Position numbers and translations under genes: made by a program. Below are positions 18,106 to 26,482 of a stretch of DNA of 64,000 nucleotides, piece after piece. The stretch spans positions 1 to 64,000 of the forward strand of contig JAJYDC010000013.1 in NCBI GenBank assembly GCA_021777835.1, written 5' to 3'. The notes below the pieces were generated by a model, which was not told where the DNA came from, did no database searches, and saw only the letters and a list, made by a program, of their open reading frames with translations. This DNA comes from Bacteroidota bacterium (GTDB taxonomy: Bacteria; Bacteroidota; Ignavibacteria; Ignavibacteriales; Ignavibacteriaceae). Position 1 is the first letter of the stretch. Each line of letters begins with the position of its first letter.

Positions 18106-18678
18106 ATGAAAAGAATAATTTTTTTAATGATGATAATTTATTCAATGCACCTCTATGGGCAAGACATGAGGCAAAATTCATTCTCATCTCTTTTTTCAGA
18201 TCAAAAAGCAAATAGAGTTGGTGATGCGATAACTATCCTAGTTGTTGAATCTTCTCAAGCCTCTAATGGCGCTGAAACTTCGGCGGGAAGAACAAGCAAT
18301 CTTGGTCTAACAGGGCAGCTAAATACAGGTGCTGCTACTGCCCCTGGCGTCGCAGCTACTGTCAGTACAAATAATGATTTTAAAGGCACAGGTTCAACAG
18401 CAACGCAAGGTATGATAAACACTAAAATAAGTGCAACGGTAGATTCTGTCCTCTCAAATGGAAATTTAGTGATAGATGGAAATAGAAAAATTGTTATTAA
18501 TGGACAGGAACAAACCGTAAGTATAAAAGGAGTGGTAAGACCTGCGGATATCGCTGCTGATAATTCGGTTTTGTCATATAATATTTCAGATGCGCAAATA
18601 GTATTTAAAGGCGAGGGCTTAATTAATAGTGCTCAGTCACCGGGCTGGCTAACCAAATTTTTACATTGGATATTTTAG
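18106..18678 (+). CDS. flgH: flagellar L-ring protein FlgH
   Basis: Outer-membrane L-ring subunit. The 190-residue protein shows the FlgH features SLFSDQKANRVGDAITILV, repeated Gly/Thr segments, and GNLVIDGNRKIVINGQEQTVSIKGVVRPADI. The signal peptide (about 1-18, ending LYGQ) has no lipobox, and the whole protein contains no cysteine, so it cannot be N-terminally lipidated as FlgH is in enteric bacteria. It is shorter than the roughly 230 residues usual in proteobacteria. Confidence 0.93.
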   Translation: MKRIIFLMMIIYSMHLYGQDMRQNSFSSLFSDQKANRVGDAITILVVESSQASNGAETSAGRTSNLGLTGQLNTGAATAPGVAATVSTNNDFKGTGSTATQGMINTKISATVDSVLSNGNLVIDGNRKIVINGQEQTVSIKGVVRPADIAADNSVLSYNISDAQIVFKGEGLINSAQSPGWLTKFLHWIF

Positions 18679-18685
18679 GTTGACA

Positions 18686-19774
18686 ATGAAAAAGCTAATT
18701 CTCTCTTATTTGTTAATAGGCATTTCTTTTATTTACGGGCAAAGGATTAAAGATATTGCTTATATCACCGGTGAAGGCTCTGAACAAATCATTGGATACG
18801 GTCTTGTTGTTGGTTTAGCCGGAAGTGGTGATACACAGCGTTCTACCTTTACAATTCAGTCAATAACAAGCATGCTCAAACGATTTGGCATTACAGTATC
18901 TCAGGATAATTTAATTACAAGGAACGTTGCTGCGGTTATGGTTACTGCCTCTCTCAATGATTATCTAAAGACTGGTGCAAAATTCGATGTAACAGTTTCT
19001 TCAATGGGTGATGCAACAAGCCTTCAAGGGGGAACTTTATTAATGACTCCGTTATCAAGCATGACAGGGAAAGTCTATGGCTATGCTCAAGGTTCAATTT
19101 CAGTTGGCGGGTTTGACGTTCGAACCCCTACAGGAAATAGAGTTTCTCAAAATCATTCTCTGGCAGGAAGAGTCCCAATGGGTGGAATCCTTAACCATCC
19201 ACTAGAGCCGGATAGTATATCTAAGCAAAATATTAGCGTGTTTTTAAGAGAACCTGATTTAACAACTGCGAATAATGTCGCTGTTGCAATAAACACTAAG
19301 TTTGGAAATAATGTAGCTCTCGCTAAAGATGGTGCCGAAATTGATGTTAAGATCCCTTCAGCTAAACAAAATAATATTGTTTCATTTCTTGCCGACCTTG
19401 AAAGCATAACTGTCCAAAAAGATGAAGTAGCTAAGGTAGTTCTTGATGAAAGAACTGGTACTGTGGTTGCCGGAAATAATGTTAAAATACTTCCTGCTAC
19501 TATTACTCATGGTAATTTAAATATAACAATTAGATCATATCCAACAATATCTCAGCCTAATGCCTTCTCGAATGGTACAACTCAAGTTTTTAATAATTTG
19601 ATACCTTATGTAACTGAAGATTCAACAAACACGATCGCAATTCAAGGAGCTTCTACAGTGCAGCAAGTTGCTGCTGCGTTGAACTCCCTAAAAGTGTCTC
19701 CGCAAGACATTATATCAATTTTCCAGGCTCTTAAAAAAGCTGGCGCATTAATAGGCGAATTGGACATAATATGA
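18686..19774 (+). CDS. flgI: flagellar P-ring protein FlgI
   Basis: Periplasmic P-ring subunit, 362 residues. A signal peptide (1-18, ending IYGQ) precedes the mature start RIKDIAYITGEGSEQIIGYG, a FlgI hallmark. Further signatures are GLAGSGDTQRSTFT, VMVTASLNDYLKTGAKFDV and the C-terminal PQDIISIFQALKKAGALIGE. The ATG at 18686 is chosen over a TTG two codons upstream because an AGG sits at suitable spacing. The end overlaps flgJ by 4 bases. Confidence 0.96.
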   Translation: MKKLILSYLLIGISFIYGQRIKDIAYITGEGSEQIIGYGLVVGLAGSGDTQRSTFTIQSITSMLKRFGITVSQDNLITRNVAAVMVTASLNDYLKTGAKFDVTVSSMGDATSLQGGTLLMTPLSSMTGKVYGYAQGSISVGGFDVRTPTGNRVSQNHSLAGRVPMGGILNHPLEPDSISKQNISVFLREPDLTTANNVAVAINTKFGNNVALAKDGAEIDVKIPSAKQNNIVSFLADLESITVQKDEVAKVVLDERTGTVVAGNNVKILPATITHGNLNITIRSYPTISQPNAFSNGTTQVFNNLIPYVTEDSTNTIAIQGASTVQQVAAALNSLKVSPQDIISIFQALKKAGALIGELDII

Positions 19775-20610
19775 TAGGTAATTTAGAACTCAAAATAACA
19801 GACCCGCAAAAACAAATTGCTAACGCGACAAGCTTAACCGATCGCTATACCGATGCTCAGAAAGCAAAAATTGAGAATGCGGCAAAACAATTTGAAAGTC
19901 TTTTAACTTCTATGATGTTAAAAAGCATGACTAAAACTACCGATGGAATGTTTGGCGATAAGAATTTCGGAGGTGATGATTTTGATACTATTTTTCAAAA
20001 TGAAATAGCATCGTTTATCTCTAAGAATAAAAGCATGGGCGTAGCTAATGTTCTTTATAAGAAGATAACAGGCGAAGATATGGACTCCAAGATTCAAGCT
20101 GACGGTGTATCTTCATTAAATAATGGTGTGAATTCAAGTCTTAAAATACATGATAATGCTAGTCCAATAGCCCCAAGTACTAAATCAATGGATAGACTTA
20201 GTAGGTACGATAACATAATTAATTCGGCTTCCACTCAATACGGTGTGGATAAAAACTTAATTAAGTCTGTAATTCTAACAGAATCTGCAGCTAACGAAAA
20301 GGCAGTCTCAAGCGCTAAAGCTAAAGGCCTAATGCAGCTAATTGATTCTACGGCTAGTCAAATGGGAGTATCAAATGTGTGGGACCCAAAGCAAAATATA
20401 TTAGGTGGGACAAAATATTTAGCTCAAATGCTTCAAAAATTTAATGGAAATGTAAACCTCGCGCTTGCATCTTACAATGCTGGGCCGCAAAATGTTGAAA
20501 AATACGGCGGAGTCCCTCCTTTTGAAGAGACACAGAATTATATTAAGAGAGTTATGAGTTACTATAATCATTTAAATGGAGCAGAAAATGGAAATGATCA
20601 ATCTATTTGA
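19771..20610 (+). CDS. flgJ: FlgJ: rod-binding domain fused to SLT lytic transglycosylase
   Basis: Opens the peptidoglycan for the growing rod and caps rod assembly. The N-terminal rod-binding domain spans about 25-110 (AAKQFESLLTSMMLKSM, FQNEIASFISKNKSMGVANV). The C-terminal domain (about 140-270) is a lytic transglycosylase of the SLT family with catalytic Glu171 in LTESAANEKAVSSAKAKGLM, then ASYNAGPQNVEKYGG. Enteric FlgJ instead carries a glucosaminidase-type domain. It overlaps flgI by 4 bases and the next gene by about 20. Confidence 0.92.
   Translation: MIGNLELKITDPQKQIANATSLTDRYTDAQKAKIENAAKQFESLLTSMMLKSMTKTTDGMFGDKNFGGDDFDTIFQNEIASFISKNKSMGVANVLYKKITGEDMDSKIQADGVSSLNNGVNSSLKIHDNASPIAPSTKSMDRLSRYDNIINSASTQYGVDKNLIKSVILTESAANEKAVSSAKAKGLMQLIDSTASQMGVSNVWDPKQNILGGTKYLAQMLQKFNGNVNLALASYNAGPQNVEKYGGVPPFEETQNYIKRVMSYYNHLNGAENGNDQSI
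20578..20581 (+). promoter_or_regulatory. ribosome binding site deciding the flgN start
   Basis: GGAG lies 6 bases before the ATG at 20588 and inside the flgJ coding end. It favours 20588 over the ATG at 20576. Confidence 0.55.
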
Positions 20611-21040
20611 CGAACTTAAAAAACAGCAGGAATTGCTTCAAAGGTTCATGGACTTAATTTCTTTGCAACAAAAAGCGATAATAGATGGTGATATTAATTC
20701 TTTGGAGGAAACGCTTAAGAAAGAAAGCGTTTATTTTCATGAAATTGAAGTGAATCAAAAAATGACTATTGAAACTATAAAAAAACTTGCAGAGAAATAT
20801 TCTTTGACTCTAAAATCCAACAGGCTTTCTGATTTCCTTGATGCGCTTGAAGATAAGAAAGAAATCAAACTTGGTAGTTTTAAAAAATTGCAGTCTTCTC
20901 TAAAAAAAATAATAAATAATATTAATTATGTGAATAATCAGAATAAAATGTTAATAAGTCAGGCAAGGAATTTTATTAAAGAGATGATTGGCGTTTTAGT
21001 TAACTCAAATAAAAGTTCAATATTAGACAGGAAAGTTTAG
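20588..21040 (+). CDS. flgN: FlgN-family export chaperone for FlgK/FlgL
   Basis: Cytoplasmic chaperone that escorts the hook-filament junction proteins to the export gate. The 150-residue protein is highly helical and charged with the FlgN pattern of an N-terminal LFDELKKQQELLQRFMDLIS followed by a long coiled coil and a C-terminal NYVNNQNKMLISQARNFI helix. It is immediately upstream of its expected clients flgK and flgL. No flgM separates it from flgJ, unlike many clusters. Confidence 0.82.
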   Translation: MEMINLFDELKKQQELLQRFMDLISLQQKAIIDGDINSLEETLKKESVYFHEIEVNQKMTIETIKKLAEKYSLTLKSNRLSDFLDALEDKKEIKLGSFKKLQSSLKKIINNINYVNNQNKMLISQARNFIKEMIGVLVNSNKSSILDRKV

Positions 21041-22402
21041 ATGAGCATAAGTAGTGTCTTTGACATATCGCAAAAAAGTTTGGCGGCATACCAAGAAGCT
21101 CTTGATGTGACATCTAACAACATCTCTAACGCCTCAAACCCAGATTATTCAAGGCAGCAAGTTATTCTTACGCCTTCGCAACCTCAGCAAATAGGAAATT
21201 ATATATTTGGCACTGGAGTCCAGCTTGGAAGCATTCAACGCGCCTCAGATGCTTTGACTAATAGCCAGATAAGAACTAACAACCAAAAATTTTCAGATAA
21301 TAATCAACGAAGCACTATCCTTAACCAGGTCCAACAATTATTCTCAGAACCTTCAAGCACTGGACTAGCCAGCCTTAGTACGGCATTTTTCAATTCATGG
21401 CAGCAGCTTTCTGTTACTCCAAATTCCACCGCTTTAAGAAATAACGTAATTCAAGCAGCACAAAATTTAAGCAGCCAGATTCAAAATATTAACGATGGAT
21501 TAAATTCTATAAAATCGGATTTAACTTCCGAAGCCGGTGGGCAGGTAACTCAATTAAATGCCGATATTAAACAAGTTCAAAGCCTTAATGCGCAAATATT
21601 TCAGGCACAAAACGCCGGACAGCAGCCAAATGATTTGCTTGATCAAAGAGATAAGGTGCTAAATGATTTGAGTAATATTGCTAATGTAAATATTAGCTAT
21701 GATTCCGGTAATTCAGCTCAAGTGTCAATTGGAGGCGTATTTGTAGCAGATAGAGCTACATATACTCAGCTTCAATTATCAAACTCAAACGGAAAAATTA
21801 GCCTTACTACAACTGATGGTTCAGCTACTGCCGCATTAAATGGAGGTACCCTAAATGCGCTAACCGATATGTATAACAATACCATCCCTTCATATCAATC
21901 ATCTCTTGATGGTTATGTGAATAATTTAATGAATAGTGTGAACGCACAACATTCAACCGGATATACTACCAATAACCCTCCGCAAACATTAGTGAATTTT
22001 TTTAACAGCTACCAGAATGGGACTCTAACGGTCAATCCTGCAATAGTACAGGATCCAAATAAGATCGCAGTATCAAGCGATGGAACAGCGGGTAATGGCA
22101 GTATTGCGTTAAATATTGCAAATCTAATTAATCAGAAAAATTCAAATGGCACTTCTTTGCTTGATAATTATACTCAATTAATCTCTAAGATTGGAAATGA
22201 TACTCAAAGCGCTTCAAATTCTGCACAGTCGTATAAACTTGTCCTCAATCAATTGCAAACACAAAAGGCTTCAATATCAGGTGTATCAACAGACGAAGAA
22301 ATGTCTAATGTAATTCAATATCAAAAATCATATGACGCATCGGCAAAAATAATGTCGATTGCAAGTCAAATGTTGGATACTTTAATAGCTATGGTGGTAT
22401 AA
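21041..22402 (+). CDS. flgK: flagellar hook-filament junction protein FlgK (HAP1)
   Basis: First hook-filament junction protein. The 453-residue product has the N-terminal helix SISSVFDISQKSLAAYQEAL and SNNISNASNPDYSRQQV, and a C-terminal helix with ISGVSTDEEMSNVIQYQKSY, both diagnostic of FlgK. The C-terminal motif also matches the export-competent helix bundle of axial proteins. The start directly follows the flgN stop, and flgL begins 4 bases after its end. Confidence 0.95.
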   Translation: MSISSVFDISQKSLAAYQEALDVTSNNISNASNPDYSRQQVILTPSQPQQIGNYIFGTGVQLGSIQRASDALTNSQIRTNNQKFSDNNQRSTILNQVQQLFSEPSSTGLASLSTAFFNSWQQLSVTPNSTALRNNVIQAAQNLSSQIQNINDGLNSIKSDLTSEAGGQVTQLNADIKQVQSLNAQIFQAQNAGQQPNDLLDQRDKVLNDLSNIANVNISYDSGNSAQVSIGGVFVADRATYTQLQLSNSNGKISLTTTDGSATAALNGGTLNALTDMYNNTIPSYQSSLDGYVNNLMNSVNAQHSTGYTTNNPPQTLVNFFNSYQNGTLTVNPAIVQDPNKIAVSSDGTAGNGSIALNIANLINQKNSNGTSLLDNYTQLISKIGNDTQSASNSAQSYKLVLNQLQTQKASISGVSTDEEMSNVIQYQKSYDASAKIMSIASQMLDTLIAMVV

Positions 22403-22406
22403 ACTT

Positions 22407-23663
22407 ATGAGAATATCAGACAGCATTTTTAATACTAGTTATCTTAGTAATCTAAATACAATAAAAAGCAACGTTACAACGCTTCAAAATCAGTTGGCAA
22501 CAGGTAATAAAATCCAACAACCTTCTGATTCTCCTTCCGGAACAAGTGAATTGCTAAATTGGAATAGTCAACTAGATCAAATGTCTACCTATTCAAGCAA
22601 CATAGATAGCGCAACTTCATTTGTTGCTGATACTACTAACACTATGCAGAGTATTCAAGATGAAATTACAACTGATTTAACACAACTCACTTCAGTAAAT
22701 AGCGCAACGGTTAGCGGCACTGATCTTACGAATTATGCTAACAAAATAAATCAATCCATACAAACAATCTTGGATCTGGCTAATTCTCAGTCTGATGGGA
22801 AATATGTATTTGGTGGAACAGACATAAATTCTGCACCCTATAGCCTATCGCCGGGTAATAATTCTGTTGGCGTTAATACTGACGTATCAGGTTCGCAATT
22901 AATTAGAACATCCCAAAACGTTTTGCAGAAAATAAATATGAGTGGTTCTGAAGTATTCGGAACAATTCTATCACAAAACGGAAATATAGATCCAACTACT
23001 ACAGTAGGGTCAACTGTTTCAGATCAATCTAGTGTTTATGATACAGCCGGAACAAAATACACTTTCAAAACGAATTATACCAAGACGGCTGCAGATACAT
23101 TTTCTATGACCTACGATATTGTAGACGGTAGTGGGAATACTATTCTGTCTCAACCGCCGGCTTCAAAAACATTTGTTTTTAATTCAACTAATGGTACCCT
23201 GCAAACGGTAAATGGGCAAGCACCCGCACCGATTCAAATCAATCTTCCTTCAAATAATATTTATTTTACTTTTGATCCCACTGGTGTAACAGAAAATTCA
23301 GGTACCTCATCATTATCAACTTCAGCTAATCAGAACATGGATATATTTAATACTCTCATTGCTGTAAGGAACAATCTGCAGTCAGGTACAAAACCAACTT
23401 CAGCCCAAATCCAGGCTATTACAGATTTTAATAACAGACTTCTAGACAATATTGCTAAAGCAGGTAACAATACTAACCAGCTTAGCAATTCTAAAACGCT
23501 ATTAACTAACCAGCAAACCCAATTACAAAGCATGATCGGAAATGTTCAAAGTGTGGATGTCGCTAAAACTGTTACAGATCTTCAGAATCAACAAAATGTT
23601 CTGCAAGATATTTACCATGTTGCGGCAATGGTCAGTTCAAATTCATTACTAAATTACTTATGA
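22407..23663 (+). CDS. flgL: flagellar hook-filament junction protein FlgL (HAP3)
   Basis: Second junction protein, of the flagellin superfamily. The N-terminus (MRISDSIFNTSYLSNLN, then LATGNKIQQPSDSPSGTSEL) and the segment NSQSDGKYVFGGTD are diagnostic. At 418 residues it is longer than enteric FlgL (about 317) because of a Thr/Ser-rich insertion around residues 170-310. It overlaps the following stator gene by 4 bases. Confidence 0.94.
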   Translation: MRISDSIFNTSYLSNLNTIKSNVTTLQNQLATGNKIQQPSDSPSGTSELLNWNSQLDQMSTYSSNIDSATSFVADTTNTMQSIQDEITTDLTQLTSVNSATVSGTDLTNYANKINQSIQTILDLANSQSDGKYVFGGTDINSAPYSLSPGNNSVGVNTDVSGSQLIRTSQNVLQKINMSGSEVFGTILSQNGNIDPTTTVGSTVSDQSSVYDTAGTKYTFKTNYTKTAADTFSMTYDIVDGSGNTILSQPPASKTFVFNSTNGTLQTVNGQAPAPIQINLPSNNIYFTFDPTGVTENSGTSSLSTSANQNMDIFNTLIAVRNNLQSGTKPTSAQIQAITDFNNRLLDNIAKAGNNTNQLSNSKTLLTNQQTQLQSMIGNVQSVDVAKTVTDLQNQQNVLQDIYHVAAMVSSNSLLNYL

Positions 23664-24439
23664 TAAGAAAATTAAGCACTCTAAGTGGTTTAACTTTAGG
23701 AATTCTCTCAATATTTGGGTCTTTCTTTTTAGAGGGAGGTACTTTTGGTGCTTTATTTTTAATTCCTCCCTTAATAATAGTATTTGGTGGAACATTTTCT
23801 GCAGTAATTATAGGGTTTGGCTTCGATAAGTTCAAAAATATTTTGAACTTAATAAAATTAGCTTATTTCCCGGTCAAATATAATTTAAACAGACTCATAA
23901 ATAATTTGGTAGATATTTCGATAATATCAAGAAGAGAAGGACTCCTTTCAATCGAAAAAAGGTTAGATACGATTGATTATGTCTTTCCTAGGAAGTTATT
24001 AAAATACGCCATTGATGGTACAGACCCAGATTCAATGTTAAGCCTTGCCTCCTTGGAAATAAAATCAATGCAGGAACGCCATTATTCAAATATTTTTATA
24101 TTTACGAAAATGGGCGGCTATGCACCTACAATGGGTATTATAGGAACAGTAATGGGCCTGATAATGACGCTGGCTAATGCAGGTGGAGATCCAAACTCTT
24201 TAATTAAAAATATTGCTTCTGCATTCATTGCAACTTTATGGGGCGTTTTTAGTGCAAATATTTTATGGTTACCAATTGGCGATAAACTAAAAAAATGTCA
24301 TATAGAAGAAAAACATATGATGGAGATTTCCCTGGAAGGCATCTTAGCCTTGCAGAGCGGAGAGATACCATCAATAGTAAAAGCAAGATTATTAAGCCTG
24401 CTCCCGCAAAAAGAGCAATTAGAACTAATGACTCTTTAG
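23660..24439 (+). CDS. flagellar stator protein, MotC/PomA-like MotA paralog
   Basis: Ion-channel subunit of the flagellar stator. The 259-residue protein has four membrane helices and the MotA/ExbB core (GYAPTMGIIGTVMGLIMTLA around residues 154-173, then IASAFIATLWGVFSANILWL). The compact N-terminus (LSGLTLGILSIFGSFFLEGG) resembles MotC/PomA-type stators rather than enteric MotA. Its C-terminal 48 codons overlap in another frame with the partner gene. The C-terminal wording (ISLEGILALQSGEIPSIVKA) is typical of the family, so the overlap is genuine coding on this side. Confidence 0.88.
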   Translation: MIRKLSTLSGLTLGILSIFGSFFLEGGTFGALFLIPPLIIVFGGTFSAVIIGFGFDKFKNILNLIKLAYFPVKYNLNRLINNLVDISIISRREGLLSIEKRLDTIDYVFPRKLLKYAIDGTDPDSMLSLASLEIKSMQERHYSNIFIFTKMGGYAPTMGIIGTVMGLIMTLANAGGDPNSLIKNIASAFIATLWGVFSANILWLPIGDKLKKCHIEEKHMMEISLEGILALQSGEIPSIVKARLLSLLPQKEQLELMTL

Positions 24440-25110
24440 AATTTGAAGAATCACCGTTTCACGAAAGCGGTGATAAAGATCGTTACTTAATTACCTATGC
24501 AGACTTAATTACTCTTTTATTAGGGTTGTTCATTATACTTTATGCAATTTCTAATATCGATGCTCATAAATATCAAAAAGTGGTTGCCGCAGCAGGTGAT
24601 ATTTTCGGAAATAGAGGTAAAATAATAAATTTGAAAAATAATCTTATTAGTAAGCCTTCTGCTCCCGAATTAAGTTTGAAATCTGAGCTGACTAGACTTA
24701 TTGACAAATATCATTATAATAATTCAATAAGACTCGAACAAAATTCAAGAGGAATTACAATTCACATTTTGGACGATATTTTGTTCTCATCTGGTAGCGC
24801 AAATTTGACTAAAGGCTCTTTGATTGTACTTGATAGGTTAGCTCAAATTCTGAAAGAATTGCCAAATGATATTAGAGTAGAAGGGCATACTGATGATGTA
24901 CCAATTAACACAATTGAGTTTCCATCAAATTGGCATCTTTCGGTAGCAAGAGCATTAAATACTGCATATTATTTAATTAAAAATGAAAGTTTGAATCCGG
25001 AAAAGATATCTATTGTTGGTTACTCCGAATACAAACCGATTGATTCTAATGCTACTGTTGAAGGCAGAGCTACAAATAGAAGAGTTGATATTGTAATAAT
25101 AAAAAAGTAA
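24295..25110 (+). CDS. flagellar stator protein, MotD-like MotB paralog
   Basis: Peptidoglycan-anchoring stator subunit, 271 residues. It has one membrane helix containing the channel Asp70 (YLITYADLITLLLGLFIILY) and a C-terminal OmpA domain (about 150-271) with VEGHTDDVPI. The helix resembles MotD of MotCD stators (SYADFITLLFAFF type). The only ATG, GTG or TTG that keeps the membrane segment is at 24295, inside the upstream stator gene, creating a 145-base overlap. The N-terminus it specifies (MSYRRK) is basic, as expected. Confidence 0.85.
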   Translation: MSYRRKTYDGDFPGRHLSLAERRDTINSKSKIIKPAPAKRAIRTNDSLEFEESPFHESGDKDRYLITYADLITLLLGLFIILYAISNIDAHKYQKVVAAAGDIFGNRGKIINLKNNLISKPSAPELSLKSELTRLIDKYHYNNSIRLEQNSRGITIHILDDILFSSGSANLTKGSLIVLDRLAQILKELPNDIRVEGHTDDVPINTIEFPSNWHLSVARALNTAYYLIKNESLNPEKISIVGYSEYKPIDSNATVEGRATNRRVDIVIIKK

Positions 25111-25115
25111 AAATT

Positions 25116-25499
25116 ATGAAAATTAACACTAGACAGTTTGGCGAAATTGACTTTAATCCTGAAATAATGATTAATTTTAATTCTGGAATATTTGGATTCG
25201 AAAATCTGAAGAATTATTTATTAATTAAAGCTGAAGATGACTTTTTCTATTGGCTGAATTCAGTAGAAGAGCCGGAAATAGCCTTCCCGATGATTGGCGT
25301 AAGAGTGATTGACGATAAGTATCCTTTGGAAAATGACAATGAAGCGTTTGGAATTGTCACTATGAACCCCGATATCCTTAAGATATCAATTAATTTGAAA
25401 GCCCCTGTTTATATTAATCAAACAAATAAAACCGGGTTTCAAAAAATATTGGATACTGAAAAATATCCGGTAAATTACAATTTATTCAAAGAAGAATAG
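25116..25499 (+). CDS. fliW: flagellar assembly factor FliW
   Basis: FliW binds flagellin and antagonises CsrA, linking flagellin translation to assembly. The 127-residue protein has the family pattern GEIDFNPEIMINFNSGIFGF, then YLLIKAEDDFFYWLNSVEEP and FGIVTMNPDILKISINLKAP. It is directly upstream of csrA, the classical fliW-csrA arrangement. By analogy the pair would regulate the flagellin mRNA, although flagellin itself is not in this window. Confidence 0.94.
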   Translation: MKINTRQFGEIDFNPEIMINFNSGIFGFENLKNYLLIKAEDDFFYWLNSVEEPEIAFPMIGVRVIDDKYPLENDNEAFGIVTMNPDILKISINLKAPVYINQTNKTGFQKILDTEKYPVNYNLFKEE

Positions 25500-25511
25500 T
25501 GTAGGAAATTT

Positions 25512-25766
25512 ATGCTCATATTAACTAGGAAAATAGATGACGAAATAATGATTGGCTCTGATATTTCAATCAAAGTACTCTCAATTTCTGATGGTCAAGT
25601 TAAACTTGGTATAGCAGCTCCTAATAATATTGAAATTTTCCGCGGAGAGATTTATCAAAAAATCAAACAGATAACTATTGAAGCATTGCAAAACAACAGA
25701 AATACACCTAAAGATATCTCGAAACTTGGATTAAATAATATTAGAAAACTAAATAATGAAAGTTGA
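25512..25766 (+). CDS. csrA: translational regulator CsrA
   Basis: Small RNA-binding dimer that represses translation of mRNAs with GGA motifs. Residues 1-60 show the complete CsrA core (MLILTRKIDDEIMIGSDISI, VKLGIAAPNNIEIFR and GEIYQKI). A C-terminal tail of about 24 residues is longer than in E. coli (61 residues total), as is seen in CsrA proteins controlled by FliW. A GTAGGAAA ribosome binding site precedes the ATG. It overlaps the next gene by 11 bases. Confidence 0.95.
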   Translation: MLILTRKIDDEIMIGSDISIKVLSISDGQVKLGIAAPNNIEIFRGEIYQKIKQITIEALQNNRNTPKDISKLGLNNIRKLNNES

Positions 25767-26481
25767 ACAAGGAAAAGCAACAATACTTGTTGTCGATGAC
25801 TCTGATCTTATTTGTCATACATTAAGGACTTTTTTTAGCGACTTTAATTTCGAAATTATTACAAGTCATGATGGGCTGGATGGTATTCAAAAAGCAGCTA
25901 TTAATAAACCGGCTTTAATCTTTCTTGATCTATTAATGCCCAACTTTGACGGAATTAAGATGCTGCAAGTTATTAAAGTCTTGGATAATCTTAAAGATAT
26001 TCCGGTGATAGTAATTAGCGGTAACACAAATAGATCAAACGTTGTTACGGCAATTGAGAACGGCGCAGATCGGGTTATCTCTAAGCCGCTGCATCGTGAA
26101 ATTATACTTAAAAATGTTACTGAAATCTTTGGCGAAGACTTTTTAGCCAAAATGAAAAAACCCAGTGTATTTTCTACTTCCGAAATTAAAGACATAAAAA
26201 AGGAACTTGGAAATTATTTCCTTTCCACTTTTCCTCAAAAAAAGGAAAGCATTTTAAAAGCGCTTGATGAAGGCGACCATGATACTTTGAAATTTATTAT
26301 GCATGAAATTAGAGGAATCGGAGGGACAATCGGATATCCGAATCTCAGCTTGCTTGGTAGCGTTATAGAAGATCAACTTGGAGGTAAATATTTGAACTGG
26401 GAAAAATTAAGGTCTATGTGTGTTCAGGTGTTTACTGCTGTTAAAGAAATTGAACTTTCACTAAAGGAATCTGAAGGGTAA
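25756..26481 (+). CDS. REC-Hpt phosphorelay protein
   Basis: A 241-residue signalling protein with an N-terminal receiver domain (about 8-125; acidic pair D14-D15, phosphoacceptor Asp58, Lys110) and a C-terminal Hpt-like helical bundle (about 145-238) with the phosphotransfer His183 in MHEIRGIGGTIGYP. It can in principle both receive and pass on phosphate. It is placed between csrA and the second stator pair and touches both (11-base overlap; 1-base gap). No partner kinase can be assigned from sequence alone. Confidence 0.85.
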   Translation: MKVEQGKATILVVDDSDLICHTLRTFFSDFNFEIITSHDGLDGIQKAAINKPALIFLDLLMPNFDGIKMLQVIKVLDNLKDIPVIVISGNTNRSNVVTAIENGADRVISKPLHREIILKNVTEIFGEDFLAKMKKPSVFSTSEIKDIKKELGNYFLSTFPQKKESILKALDEGDHDTLKFIMHEIRGIGGTIGYPNLSLLGSVIEDQLGGKYLNWEKLRSMCVQVFTAVKEIELSLKESEG

Positions 26482-26482
26482 T

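Noticed and set aside
17765-18211. 148-residue open frame on the minus strand
   Set aside because: It lies antisense to flgA and the start of flgH, which both have clear family signatures; its translation shows no domain.
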